64,000 bases of DNA, taken from positions 186,001 to 250,000 of the forward strand of contig NZ_QNRR01000001.1 in the NCBI RefSeq assembly GCF_003315205.1. Direction: 5' to 3'. The notes beneath the pieces were generated by a model. It had not been told where the DNA came from, did not search any database, and saw only the letters and a list, made by a program, of their open reading frames with translations. Each line of letters begins with the position of its first letter. Position 1 is the stretch's first letter. This stretch comes from Roseimicrobium gellanilyticum. Lineage in GTDB: Bacteria; Verrucomicrobiota; Verrucomicrobiia; Verrucomicrobiales; Verrucomicrobiaceae. Made by a program: the position numbers and the translations under genes. Below, piece by piece: positions 1-7,090 of this stretch.

Positions 1-677
1 AAGTAGGTGTACCACTTCATGAGCATGGAGCTGCCATCCTGCCCGCGCCAGCGGTAGACCTCGCGTTCGCGATTCCGCAGCTCATCTTCCTTCACCACCG
101 TCGCGCAGGCACACACACCGTGCCACGCGTACTTCGCGCCGGATCCGCTCCACAAGGATCCCAGGCCGAAGGGGATGGTCTGATTTTCCAATGCCTGCGC
201 AAAACGGAAGCGCATGTCGTACTGCCTCTCCAGTCTCCCGGGGAAATACATGGAACGCAGTACCGCTTCCGCTGGCGCTCCGCCCCAGGAGCAGACCAAC
301 GGGGTGAGTGGTGTGGTGAGGTTGCCCTCCTTGTGCCGCTGCATGAGTTCAGCAAAGCGGTCGCCCTTCCCTGCGAGGTCGAAGTCGGGCTTCAGGCTGC
401 CATCACGAAACACCTTGAGCCATAGCGAGCCGTCCGTGGTGAACTTGCTCTGGCGTCCCGCCGGTTCCTTCGCGGTGATTTTGATTTGGTCCAGATGATA
501 GCTGAGCATCTTCTGGAAATAGCCGTAGTAGTCCGCTTCGGAGGCGCTCCAGATGAAGTCGGTGTGGTCATCCGGTGCGAGGTAGATCTTTTTTCCAGTC
601 TGCGCCTGAGAAGCGAGGTCTCCTGCCAGCCAGCAGACCGTAGCGAGCAGGAGTGAGAACGTGCAGTGACGACGCAT
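1..677 (-). CDS. GH38-like (alpha-mannosidase N-terminal fold) exported protein, 3'-truncated by window edge
   Basis: The reading frame opens at ATG 677 on the minus strand and runs off the left edge, so only about 225 N-terminal residues are visible. Residues 1-26 form a signal peptide ending near SQA-QT. The mature part begins KKIYLAPDDHTDFIW and continues with a long helix-rich stretch, then TPLVCSWGGAPAEAVLRSMY. This pattern is that of the GH38 N-terminal-domain proteins of planctomycetes and verrucomicrobia, where an early His-x-Asp helps bind the catalytic zinc. The likely role is cleavage of a mannoside-like glycan in the periplasm. It lies 61 bp after the preceding gene on the same strand, so it is probably the last visible member of the operon starting at 5515. 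Substrate is unknown, and the nucleophile region cannot be checked with confidence. Confidence 0.6.
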   Translation of the reverse strand, partial: MRRHCTFSLLLATVCWLAGDLASQAQTGKKIYLAPDDHTDFIWSASEADYYGYFQKMLSYHLDQIKITAKEPAGRQSKFTTDGSLWLKVFRDGSLKPDFDLAGKGDRFAELMQRHKEGNLTTPLTPLVCSWGGAPAEAVLRSMYFPGRLERQYDMRFRFAQALENQTIPFGLGSLWSGSGAKYAWHGVCACATVVKEDELRNREREVYRWRGQDGSSMLMKWYTY

Positions 678-738
678 GAGGGGACCTGGCTCGGAGCTTA
701 CCGTGGCGCCTCACAGGCGGCGAGCACGATTTGCGTGC

Positions 739-1464
739 TCAGGACGTGCGGCGCCTCTGGCGCAGCGCCATCACCACGGAAGCGACCGCTGCGGCCACTG
801 CCAGGGCCAGAAGGATGCCGGGAGGCAGGGCCTTGCCTTTCTCCATCGCGATGGAATCAGCAACGACTTGCCCGGATGGCGCGGTGTCATCCCCTGCACT
901 GCCATCGCTCAATTTTGTCCCGAAGCCGGTTTCGATTTTCAGGTCCTGGGAGGGGGACAGCGACACATGCTGGACCTTCCCATTCGCCTGCGTGACGCCG
1001 AAAAGATAAGTGACGTGCCATGGATGACCTCCGGTGACGGAGAACTCCCGCAGCATGTTCTGCCGCAGAGTCACCTCTGCAGGTTTCAGGTCACCATACA
1101 CGTAGCGGAGCTGGAAGCGGTATTTGGTCTGGCTGGGGGTGCTGAAGGCGGCGGGAGGTGTGTGCTGCAGGACGCGGCCGGTGAGCCGCTCCCCGCCTGC
1201 CATGACCTCAAGGTGCCTGGTGACGTAGTCCCCATGACGTTCCACTGCTGCGGTGATCGCGTCGGCATCGAGCCCGCCCTGGGCCTCGTCTCGCAGCCCA
1301 TGCACCAGCAGAATCTCCCGCAGAGCCACCTCGGTATTCACCAGCATGGCGTCTTCTGTGAAGGTAATCCTCGCCGTGTTCAGGATGCCCGAGTGCGCGG
1401 ACAACACCGGTGCCATGAGGATGCAGGCGGCGGTCACTACGGCAATGGAGAGATGTCTCAGCAC
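739..1464 (-). CDS. Exported protein of unknown function with C-terminal membrane anchor
   Basis: 241 residues. The N-terminus carries a signal peptide (MLRHLSIAVVTAACILMAP, cut near LSAHS). The central part is a beta-rich region without a domain I recognise. The C-terminus has a LPPG motif, a hydrophobic segment of about 20 residues and an RQRRR tail, the layout of a cell-surface sorting signal or simple tail anchor. The start after the signal (AHSGILNTARITF) loosely recalls the ectodomain of HupE/UreJ-type proteins, but the multi-helix part is missing. It sits 63 bp downstream of the DUF1501 gene in the same direction, so co-transcription is likely. Function cannot be assigned. Confidence 0.6.
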   Translation of the reverse strand: MLRHLSIAVVTAACILMAPVLSAHSGILNTARITFTEDAMLVNTEVALREILLVHGLRDEAQGGLDADAITAAVERHGDYVTRHLEVMAGGERLTGRVLQHTPPAAFSTPSQTKYRFQLRYVYGDLKPAEVTLRQNMLREFSVTGGHPWHVTYLFGVTQANGKVQHVSLSPSQDLKIETGFGTKLSDGSAGDDTAPSGQVVADSIAMEKGKALPPGILLALAVAAAVASVVMALRQRRRTS

Positions 1465-1527
1465 GACAAAGAAACGCTCACCGCAGTGGGCAGTGGATGC
1501 AACGCTCTTTTGTGCGATTCAGCTCCG

Positions 1528-2979
1528 TCAGGCCAGCACCTGCTTCACCACATGCCCGTGCACATCCGTGAGCCGGAACTGCCGCCCTTGGAAGCGGAAG
1601 GTGAAGCGCTCGTGGTCGATGCCCAGCAGATGCATCACCGTCGCCTGGAAATCGTGCACGTGAACCTTGTCCGTGACGGCATTGAAGCCGAATTCGTCCG
1701 TGGCGCCATGGCTCATCCCGGGCTTCACACCGCCGCCCGCCATCCAGAGCGTGAAACCATAGGGGTGGTGGTCGCGACCCCATTGAGCCGTCTCGGAAAT
1801 CTTGCCCTGCAGGAAGGGCGTACGCCCAAATTCTCCACCCCAGATCACCAGCGTATCATCCAGCAGTCCCCGCTGCTTCAGGTCTTTCACCAGAGCCGCA
1901 CTCGGGGCATCGGTATCCTGGCACTGGATTTTGAGCTGGGTGTTTAGATTGCGATGTTGGTCCCAACCCGCATGCATGAGCTGGGTGAAGCGCACTCCAC
2001 GTTCCGCAAGACGCCGCGCCATGAGGCAGTTGTACGCATAGCTGCCCTGCTTCATCACATCAGGCCCATACATGTCCAGGATGTGCTTTGGCTCCTTGGA
2101 GAAGTCTGTGAGCTCCGGCACGCTCGCCTGCATGCGGTAGGCCATCTCATATTGCGAAATGCGAGTGGCGATTTCCGGATCGCCGGATTGCGCAAGCTTC
2201 ATCTCATTGAGTTGCGCCAGGTCATCCAGCAGCCCCCGCCGCATCGAGCGGCTCATCCCTTCGGGGTTGCTCAGGTACAGTACCGGATCCCCGCTGCCTC
2301 GGAACTTCACCCCTTGGTACTTGGAAGGCAGGAAGCCGCTGCCCCAGTAGAAGTCATAGAAAATCTGCCCGCAAGACGCCTCCTTGTCGCGTGAAGTCAT
2401 CACCACGAAGGAAGGCAGGTCACTGGAGTCACTGCCGAGTCCGTAGCTCAACCACGAGCCCATGCTGGGGCGTCCTGCCTGCTCGCCCCCGGTGAGGAAG
2501 AAGGTGATGGCGGGTGCGTGGTTTACCGCCTCCGTGTGCATCGACTTGATGAAGCACAGGTCATCCGCAATCGCCGCCGTGTGGGGCATGAAGTCGCTCA
2601 CCCACGCGCCGCTTTGCCCGTGCTGCGCGAAGTTCGTGATGTTGCCCAGTACCGGACGCTCCGTCTGGCTTCCGGTCATGGTGCTGAACCGTCTCCCACC
2701 CACCACTTCATCCGGGATTTGCCTGCCGTGCCATTCCTTGAGCTTCGGCTTGTAGTCGAAGAGCTCCACATGAGCTGGCGCGCCATTCTGCAGGAGGTAG
2801 ATCACCCGTTTCGCCTTTGGTGCGAAATGGGGCAGCACTGGCGCGAGCTTGTCTGGCAGAGTCGCAAACCCATCCCGAGTGAGCAGCGCACCCAAGGCTG
2901 CTGCCCCGAGTCCCTGCGCCGCCCTGCCGAAGAGCGCACGGCGGGTCAGGATCTGTCGATGTGAAGCAAAAGGGTCCAT
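1528..2979 (-). CDS. DUF1501 family protein (Tat-exported, alkaline-phosphatase/sulfatase-like superfamily)
   Basis: 483 residues. The N-terminus has a twin-arginine signal (LTRRALFGRAAQGLGAAALG), so the folded protein is predicted to be exported by Tat. Family landmarks include HFAPKAKRVIYLLQNGAPAH near residue 55, the DQHRNLN segment and IWGGEFGRTPF toward the C-terminus. DUF1501 proteins belong to the alkaline phosphatase/sulfatase-like superfamily; in this phylum they are nearly always encoded beside DUF1549/DUF1553 cytochrome proteins. The gene starts 4 nt after the stop of the upstream PSD1-type gene, so the two are translationally close and presumably act together. The ATG at 2979 is used because it directly precedes the Tat signal. 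Substrate is unknown. Confidence 0.85.
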   Translation of the reverse strand: MDPFASHRQILTRRALFGRAAQGLGAAALGALLTRDGFATLPDKLAPVLPHFAPKAKRVIYLLQNGAPAHVELFDYKPKLKEWHGRQIPDEVVGGRRFSTMTGSQTERPVLGNITNFAQHGQSGAWVSDFMPHTAAIADDLCFIKSMHTEAVNHAPAITFFLTGGEQAGRPSMGSWLSYGLGSDSSDLPSFVVMTSRDKEASCGQIFYDFYWGSGFLPSKYQGVKFRGSGDPVLYLSNPEGMSRSMRRGLLDDLAQLNEMKLAQSGDPEIATRISQYEMAYRMQASVPELTDFSKEPKHILDMYGPDVMKQGSYAYNCLMARRLAERGVRFTQLMHAGWDQHRNLNTQLKIQCQDTDAPSAALVKDLKQRGLLDDTLVIWGGEFGRTPFLQGKISETAQWGRDHHPYGFTLWMAGGGVKPGMSHGATDEFGFNAVTDKVHVHDFQATVMHLLGIDHERFTFRFQGRQFRLTDVHGHVVKQVLA

Positions 2980-2983
2980 GGCT

Positions 2984-5515
2984 CTATTCTTTCGTCAGCG
3001 CCTCATCCAAGTTCAGCACCAACAGGCACACCGAAGTCCACGCCGCGTGTGTGCTTGCCTCCAGTGAGACGTCACGAGGAGACTCACCCACCTTCAAAAG
3101 CTTGTCCGCCTCGGCTTTGTTCTCGCCGAACTGTGTCTTCAGATAGTTCACACGCTGGAGGAGAATGCCCCGCTCATCCGGGCTCGCAGCACGCGAGAGC
3201 ACCAAACGGAAGGCGAGATCCAGACGCTGGGTATCCTCCTTTTCTGCAAGCAACACCCGCTGGGCCAGGGTACGCGCCGCTTCCACATACGTGATGTCAT
3301 TCATCGTGATGAGTGCATGCAGCGGTGTGTTCGTGCGGCTCACATTCACGGAGCAGTACTGTCGTGCGGGATTGTCGAACAACATCGTGGGCCCCACGAT
3401 GCGACGCCAGAAGGTGTAGAGCGTGCGGCGATGCAGGGCGTCGCCGGTATCCGGCTTGTAGGTGATCTTTCCAAAGGTGGCTTCCTCCCAGATGCCTTCG
3501 GGTTGATAGGTCTTCACTGGCGGGCCGCCGAGAGTTTCCTTGAGCAGGCCGGAGGAGAAGAGTGCGGCATCGCGAATCATCCACGAGGGAAGGCGATAGC
3601 GTGGAGCGCGTGCGAGCAGGCGGTTCTCGGGATCCTTCTCGAGCAGGGCAGGGGAGACGTTTGAAGCCTGGCGGTAGGTGGTGCTCATCACCATGAGCTT
3701 GTGCAGTGCTTTCACGTCCCAACCGCTTTCCATGAAAGTTACCGAGAGCCAGTCCAGCAGCGGCTGGTGCACCGGCTTCTCACCCTGCACTCCGAAGTCT
3801 TCTGCGGTCTTCACCAGGCCAATGCCGAAGAGCGCCTGCCAGAAGCGGTTCACGGTCACACGAGCGGTGAGCGGATTATTCCGGTCCACCAGCCATTGCG
3901 CGAGACCGAGGCGGTTGCGTGGCGCGTCTGCTGGCAGTGGCGGTAGGGTTGCAGGAGTGTTCGCGGTGACTTTCTCTGGAGTGGGCTTGTCGTAGAGTCC
4001 TTTGGAGAGAATGAAGGTCTCGCGTGGCTTCGCGATGGTATCCATCACCATCACACGCACGATCTTGTTGTTGATTTCATCACGCCGCTTCACCGCGCCA
4101 CGCAGTGGCTTCAAGACCGCCACGTATTCCGTTTCATCCTTCAGTTCCGTCGTGATGCGATCGATGAGGCCGATGGCCCTCCGTGCCGGGGCTTCCGCGA
4201 TCGAACTCGTCACATTGCTGGAGAGCGACTTTGCCGCCGGCGATTCTGAGGCCGGTCTGCCCTTGGCGCGAGGAAAGCGAGTCTCCTCATACTTCTCCAC
4301 GGCAGCGGCTGCTTCCTTCACCAGCTTCTCCCGTTTCGCGAGTTCATCCAGCTCGTCGGCCCCGGCCACATCGAGCACCGGCGGCACACCGCCCGTGCGG
4401 CCACCTCCTCCACGACCTTCTTCCGTGGTCTGGTTGAAGATGTCGTAGAGGCCGTAGTAGTCTTTCTGAGTCAGCTGGTCGAACTTGTGATCATGGCACT
4501 TGGTGCATGCCATGGTAAGACCCAGCCACACCGTGCCGGTCGTCTCCACGCGGTCGAAGACATTCTCCACCCGTGTCTCTTCTGCGATGCGCCCTCCCTC
4601 GCCGTTGAACATGTGGTTGCGATTGAAACCCGTTGCCAGGCGTTGCTCCATCGTGGCATTGGGCAGCAAGTCACCTGCAATCTGCCAGACCGTGAACTGG
4701 TCATAAGGCATGTTGTTGTTGATGACCTTCACCACCCAATCGCGCCACGGCCACATGGTCCGCGTAGGGTCGCCTTGGTAGCCGTTCGTGTCGGCATACC
4801 GGGCTGCATCCAGCCAGTCCCAGCTCCAGCGCTCGCCGTAGCGTGGTGACTGCAGCAGGCGATCCACCACCTTTTCATAAGCCTGCGGTGAGCCGTCCTT
4901 GAGAAAGGCATCCACTTCCTCCGGAGTGGGCGGCACGCCGGTGAGATCCAGCGTTACTCGTCGAATGAGTGTCTGCTTCGAGGCCTCTACGCCCGGCTGC
5001 AGCTTCTCCTGCGCCAGCTTCGCATGGATGAAGGCATCGATCGGATTCACGGATTTGAGATTTGAAATCTCAAATCTCAAATCCTGTGACGAAGGCACAG
5101 CGGGCTTCTCCACCCGCTCAAAGGCCCAGTGCCTGCCCCACACGGCACCTTCATCAATCCAGCGCTGGAGCGTTTCCTTCTGCGCGGCGGTGAGCTTGCG
5201 ATTGCTCTTCGGAGTCGGCATGACCTCATCCGGATCATGGCTGAGGATGCGCTTGATGATTTCGCTGTCCGCGCTCTTTCCGGCGAGGATGGCGGTCACG
5301 CCGTCCTTGGTTTCCTTGGCGGCCTTTTCCTCGTCCAGCCGCAGTCCCCCTTTGCGCTCCGCCTTGTCAGGCCCGTGGCAGTGGTAGCAGTTCTCGCTGA
5401 GGATGGGCTGGATGTCGCGGTTGAAGTCCAGCTTCCCTGCCGCAGGCGCAACACAAACCAAGCCCACGAGGGTGAACCCCGTGAGCGTGAGGCGCTTTGC
5501 CAGCATCGAATGCAT
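2984..5515 (-). CDS. PSD1-type protein: planctomycete cytochrome c domain plus DUF1549 and DUF1553
   Basis: 843 residues with a signal peptide (cut near APAAG-K). The first domain is a planctomycete cytochrome c module with a CYHCHGPD haem-binding motif near residue 43. DUF1549 follows from roughly residue 155 (NPIDAFIHAKL, then YGERWSWDWLDAARYADTNG), with a second CxxCH (CTKCHDHKFD) near residue 338. The C-terminal DUF1553 contains NPLTARVTVNRFWQ and NTPLHALITMND. Such proteins are thought to be periplasmic or surface c-type cytochromes working with DUF1501 partners. It is the first gene of the minus-strand operon. Around residues 144-154 the peptide DLRFEISNLKS is encoded by a palindromic repeat inserted in frame, described separately. 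Confidence 0.88.
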   Translation of the reverse strand: MHSMLAKRLTLTGFTLVGLVCVAPAAGKLDFNRDIQPILSENCYHCHGPDKAERKGGLRLDEEKAAKETKDGVTAILAGKSADSEIIKRILSHDPDEVMPTPKSNRKLTAAQKETLQRWIDEGAVWGRHWAFERVEKPAVPSSQDLRFEISNLKSVNPIDAFIHAKLAQEKLQPGVEASKQTLIRRVTLDLTGVPPTPEEVDAFLKDGSPQAYEKVVDRLLQSPRYGERWSWDWLDAARYADTNGYQGDPTRTMWPWRDWVVKVINNNMPYDQFTVWQIAGDLLPNATMEQRLATGFNRNHMFNGEGGRIAEETRVENVFDRVETTGTVWLGLTMACTKCHDHKFDQLTQKDYYGLYDIFNQTTEEGRGGGGRTGGVPPVLDVAGADELDELAKREKLVKEAAAAVEKYEETRFPRAKGRPASESPAAKSLSSNVTSSIAEAPARRAIGLIDRITTELKDETEYVAVLKPLRGAVKRRDEINNKIVRVMVMDTIAKPRETFILSKGLYDKPTPEKVTANTPATLPPLPADAPRNRLGLAQWLVDRNNPLTARVTVNRFWQALFGIGLVKTAEDFGVQGEKPVHQPLLDWLSVTFMESGWDVKALHKLMVMSTTYRQASNVSPALLEKDPENRLLARAPRYRLPSWMIRDAALFSSGLLKETLGGPPVKTYQPEGIWEEATFGKITYKPDTGDALHRRTLYTFWRRIVGPTMLFDNPARQYCSVNVSRTNTPLHALITMNDITYVEAARTLAQRVLLAEKEDTQRLDLAFRLVLSRAASPDERGILLQRVNYLKTQFGENKAEADKLLKVGESPRDVSLEASTHAAWTSVCLLVLNLDEALTKE
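5051..5084. repeat. Intragenic palindrome, 15-bp arms with 4-nt loop
   Basis: Bases 5051-5065 (GGATTTGAGATTTGA) are the exact reverse complement of 5070-5084, with AATC between. An alternative pairing, GATTTGAGATTT/AAATCTCAAATC around one central G, is also perfect. The element is AT-rich in a GC-rich gene. It lies in the linker between the cytochrome and DUF1549 domains of the host protein, keeps the reading frame and encodes DLRFEISNLKS. Composition and perfect symmetry indicate an inserted mobile palindromic repeat rather than selected protein sequence. Confidence 0.85.
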
Positions 5516-5574
5516 TCCCCATCATACGCAGCCGCGAAGGGCTTCTACATGGGGAATGCTCTCAAGCGGATGGA

Positions 5575-6105
5575 TCATTTGCCGCCACCTGAAGCAGGAG
5601 CAGGAGCCTCAGCCACACGGCGACCGGCTTCATCGTCGAGGCGCAGGAGTCCGGCGGGGTCATTGCCCACCAGTTCCAGGCGCTCGATCATGAGCAGCAC
5701 CGTGCTTTCTTCCTCCACCTGCTCCTGAAGGAACCAGGCGAGGAACTGTAGTGTGGCGAAGTCCTTTTCCTTCTGGGCCAGCTCATAAAGGTCATTGATT
5801 TGGGCCGTGACGAGCTGCTCGTTGGCGAAGGAGGTCCTGAAGGCATCCAGCGGGTGCGCGTCGTAGGTGGTCTTGGGCGCGTCGAGTGTGGTGAGTTCCA
5901 CCCGGCCATTGCGGTCGGAGAGGAAGTCGTACAGTTTCATCGCGTGGCCGTATTCCTCGGTGGCCTGGAGGCGCATCCACTTGGCAAAGCCTCGGTACGG
6001 CGTGGAGTCAAAGTGGACAGCCATGCCGAGGTAGTTGTAGTGTGCCTGCAGCTCATTCTTGATCTGGGCATTGATGGCAGTTTGGACGGAATTGGGAATG
6101 GGCAT
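5575..6105 (-). CDS. ftn: Bacterial non-haem ferritin
   Basis: 176 residues, close to the family norm. Ferritin stores iron as ferric oxide in a 24-subunit shell in the cytoplasm. Ferroxidase-centre residues are visible: E18 in IKNELQAHYNYL, E51 and H54 in TEEYGHAMKLY, E96 in FANEQ and Q128 in the LQEQVEEE helix. The last 25 residues are a flexible Ala/Pro/Gly-rich tail not needed for the fold. The ATG at 6105 lies 18 nt from a 7-1-7 palindrome resembling a PerR/Fur box, so iron- or peroxide-dependent control is likely. No clear Shine-Dalgarno is seen. The gene stands alone, divergent from the gene at 6159. Confidence 0.95.
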   Translation of the reverse strand: MPIPNSVQTAINAQIKNELQAHYNYLGMAVHFDSTPYRGFAKWMRLQATEEYGHAMKLYDFLSDRNGRVELTTLDAPKTTYDAHPLDAFRTSFANEQLVTAQINDLYELAQKEKDFATLQFLAWFLQEQVEEESTVLLMIERLELVGNDPAGLLRLDDEAGRRVAEAPAPASGGGK

Positions 6106-6123
6106 AGTAGTTTGGAATTAGAG

Positions 6124-6138
6124 TTAGAATGATTCTAA
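6124..6138. promoter_or_regulatory. PerR/Fur-type 7-1-7 operator between ferritin and divergent gene
   Basis: TTAGAATGATTCTAA is a perfect 7-bp inverted repeat around one central G. It differs from the Bacillus PerR box consensus (TTATAATNATTATAA) at two symmetric positions and less well fits the classical Fur box. It begins 18 nt before the ferritin start codon and ends 20 nt before the divergent start at 6159. On the plus strand it overlaps a possible promoter (TTGGAA, 18 bp, TAAACT). A Fur-family repressor controlling both genes is inferred; no such regulator is encoded in this window. Confidence 0.6.
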
Positions 6139-6158
6139 ACTAGAACGTCTCATGCAGA

Positions 6159-7043
6159 ATGCCAGCGGAAATCACAGAAACTCTAGCCTCGCTTTGCATT
6201 TCGTGGCCTGCCGCGGAGTGGCAGCGATGTGAGGCTGCCCACCGCGCTCGCGTGGCGGAGCAGGCGGAGGGGTTCGTACGCCGCCGTGCTTCGGGTGAAA
6301 AGCACCCGGTCTGGGACTTCCTCTTCACGTACTACAGCTTCTCCCCGGGCAAGCTGATGACGTGGTGTCCCGCCATGGAGGAGAGTCAACACAGCGTACA
6401 GCGAGATGCGGATCCGTCCTTTGAGACGACCACCTGGGAGTGGCCCGCACTTTCCGAACGCATCCGTCGCGAAGCAGCATGGATTGCCCAGCTCTGTGGA
6501 AACATCGTGGGCCGGCCCCCGCGCTTCGCCTGCCATGGCCTCCATGAGTGGGCCATGGTGTACAAGCAATCCGCCGAACAGGTGCGTCATGGCGGCTATG
6601 AGCTGCGCATGTCCCCGGACGAACTCGCCACCTTCGTGGAGAGCCAGAACATCTGCTGTACGCACTATGATGCCTTCCGCTTCTACACACCTGAGGCGCG
6701 GCCGATGAATACCTTCAACCCGCGTTTCGAGACCCGTCTGGACATGGAACAAGGCGGCTGCCTCCATGCGAACATGGATCTCTACAAATGGGCCTACAAA
6801 CTCTGGCCTTGGATCGGCAGCGATCTGGTGGCAGATGCCTTTGAGGTCGCTCTCTTCGGCCGTGCCATGGACATGCGTGCGAGCCCCTATGATTTGGAAG
6901 CGCTTGGATTCCCTCCCATTCGCATTGAGGCGGAGGAGGGAAGGGCGGAGTACCGGAGCTGTCAGCAAGAACTGGCAGCCAAAGCGGAACCTGTGCGGCG
7001 CAAGTTGCAGACGGCAGCAGCTTGGCTCGCTGCGTGCAAATGA
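6159..7043 (+). CDS. Conserved protein of the family often labelled 3-methyladenine DNA glycosylase
   Basis: 294 residues, no signal peptide, cytoplasmic. The stretch RRASGEKHPVWDFLFTYYSF is the hallmark of a conserved family found in actinobacteria and other soil bacteria that databases often call 3-methyladenine DNA glycosylase. I see no helix-hairpin-helix or AlkA-like catalytic Asp context, so that label should be treated with caution. Other conserved-looking pieces are CHGLHEWAMVYK and CTHYDAFRFYTP. It diverges from ferritin and shares a PerR/Fur-like operator only 20 nt upstream of its start, which suggests a stress-related role. The start at 6159 is the only suitable ATG before the conserved region; its Shine-Dalgarno is poor. 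Confidence 0.6.
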   Translation: MPAEITETLASLCISWPAAEWQRCEAAHRARVAEQAEGFVRRRASGEKHPVWDFLFTYYSFSPGKLMTWCPAMEESQHSVQRDADPSFETTTWEWPALSERIRREAAWIAQLCGNIVGRPPRFACHGLHEWAMVYKQSAEQVRHGGYELRMSPDELATFVESQNICCTHYDAFRFYTPEARPMNTFNPRFETRLDMEQGGCLHANMDLYKWAYKLWPWIGSDLVADAFEVALFGRAMDMRASPYDLEALGFPPIRIEAEEGRAEYRSCQQELAAKAEPVRRKLQTAAAWLAACK

Positions 7044-7090
7044 ACGAGCGAGGGCGCGCATGCCATGCGCTTGTCCGCCAGTGACGGCGT

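Noticed and set aside
676-1947. A 423-codon plus-strand frame opposite the DUF1501 and anchored-protein genes
   Set aside because: It overlaps two well supported minus-strand genes antisense and has no signal, motif or plausible start site.
5051-5084. CRISPR repeat or attachment site
   Set aside because: Only a single copy is present in the window, with no spacers, cas genes or integrase; a dispersed palindromic element fits better.
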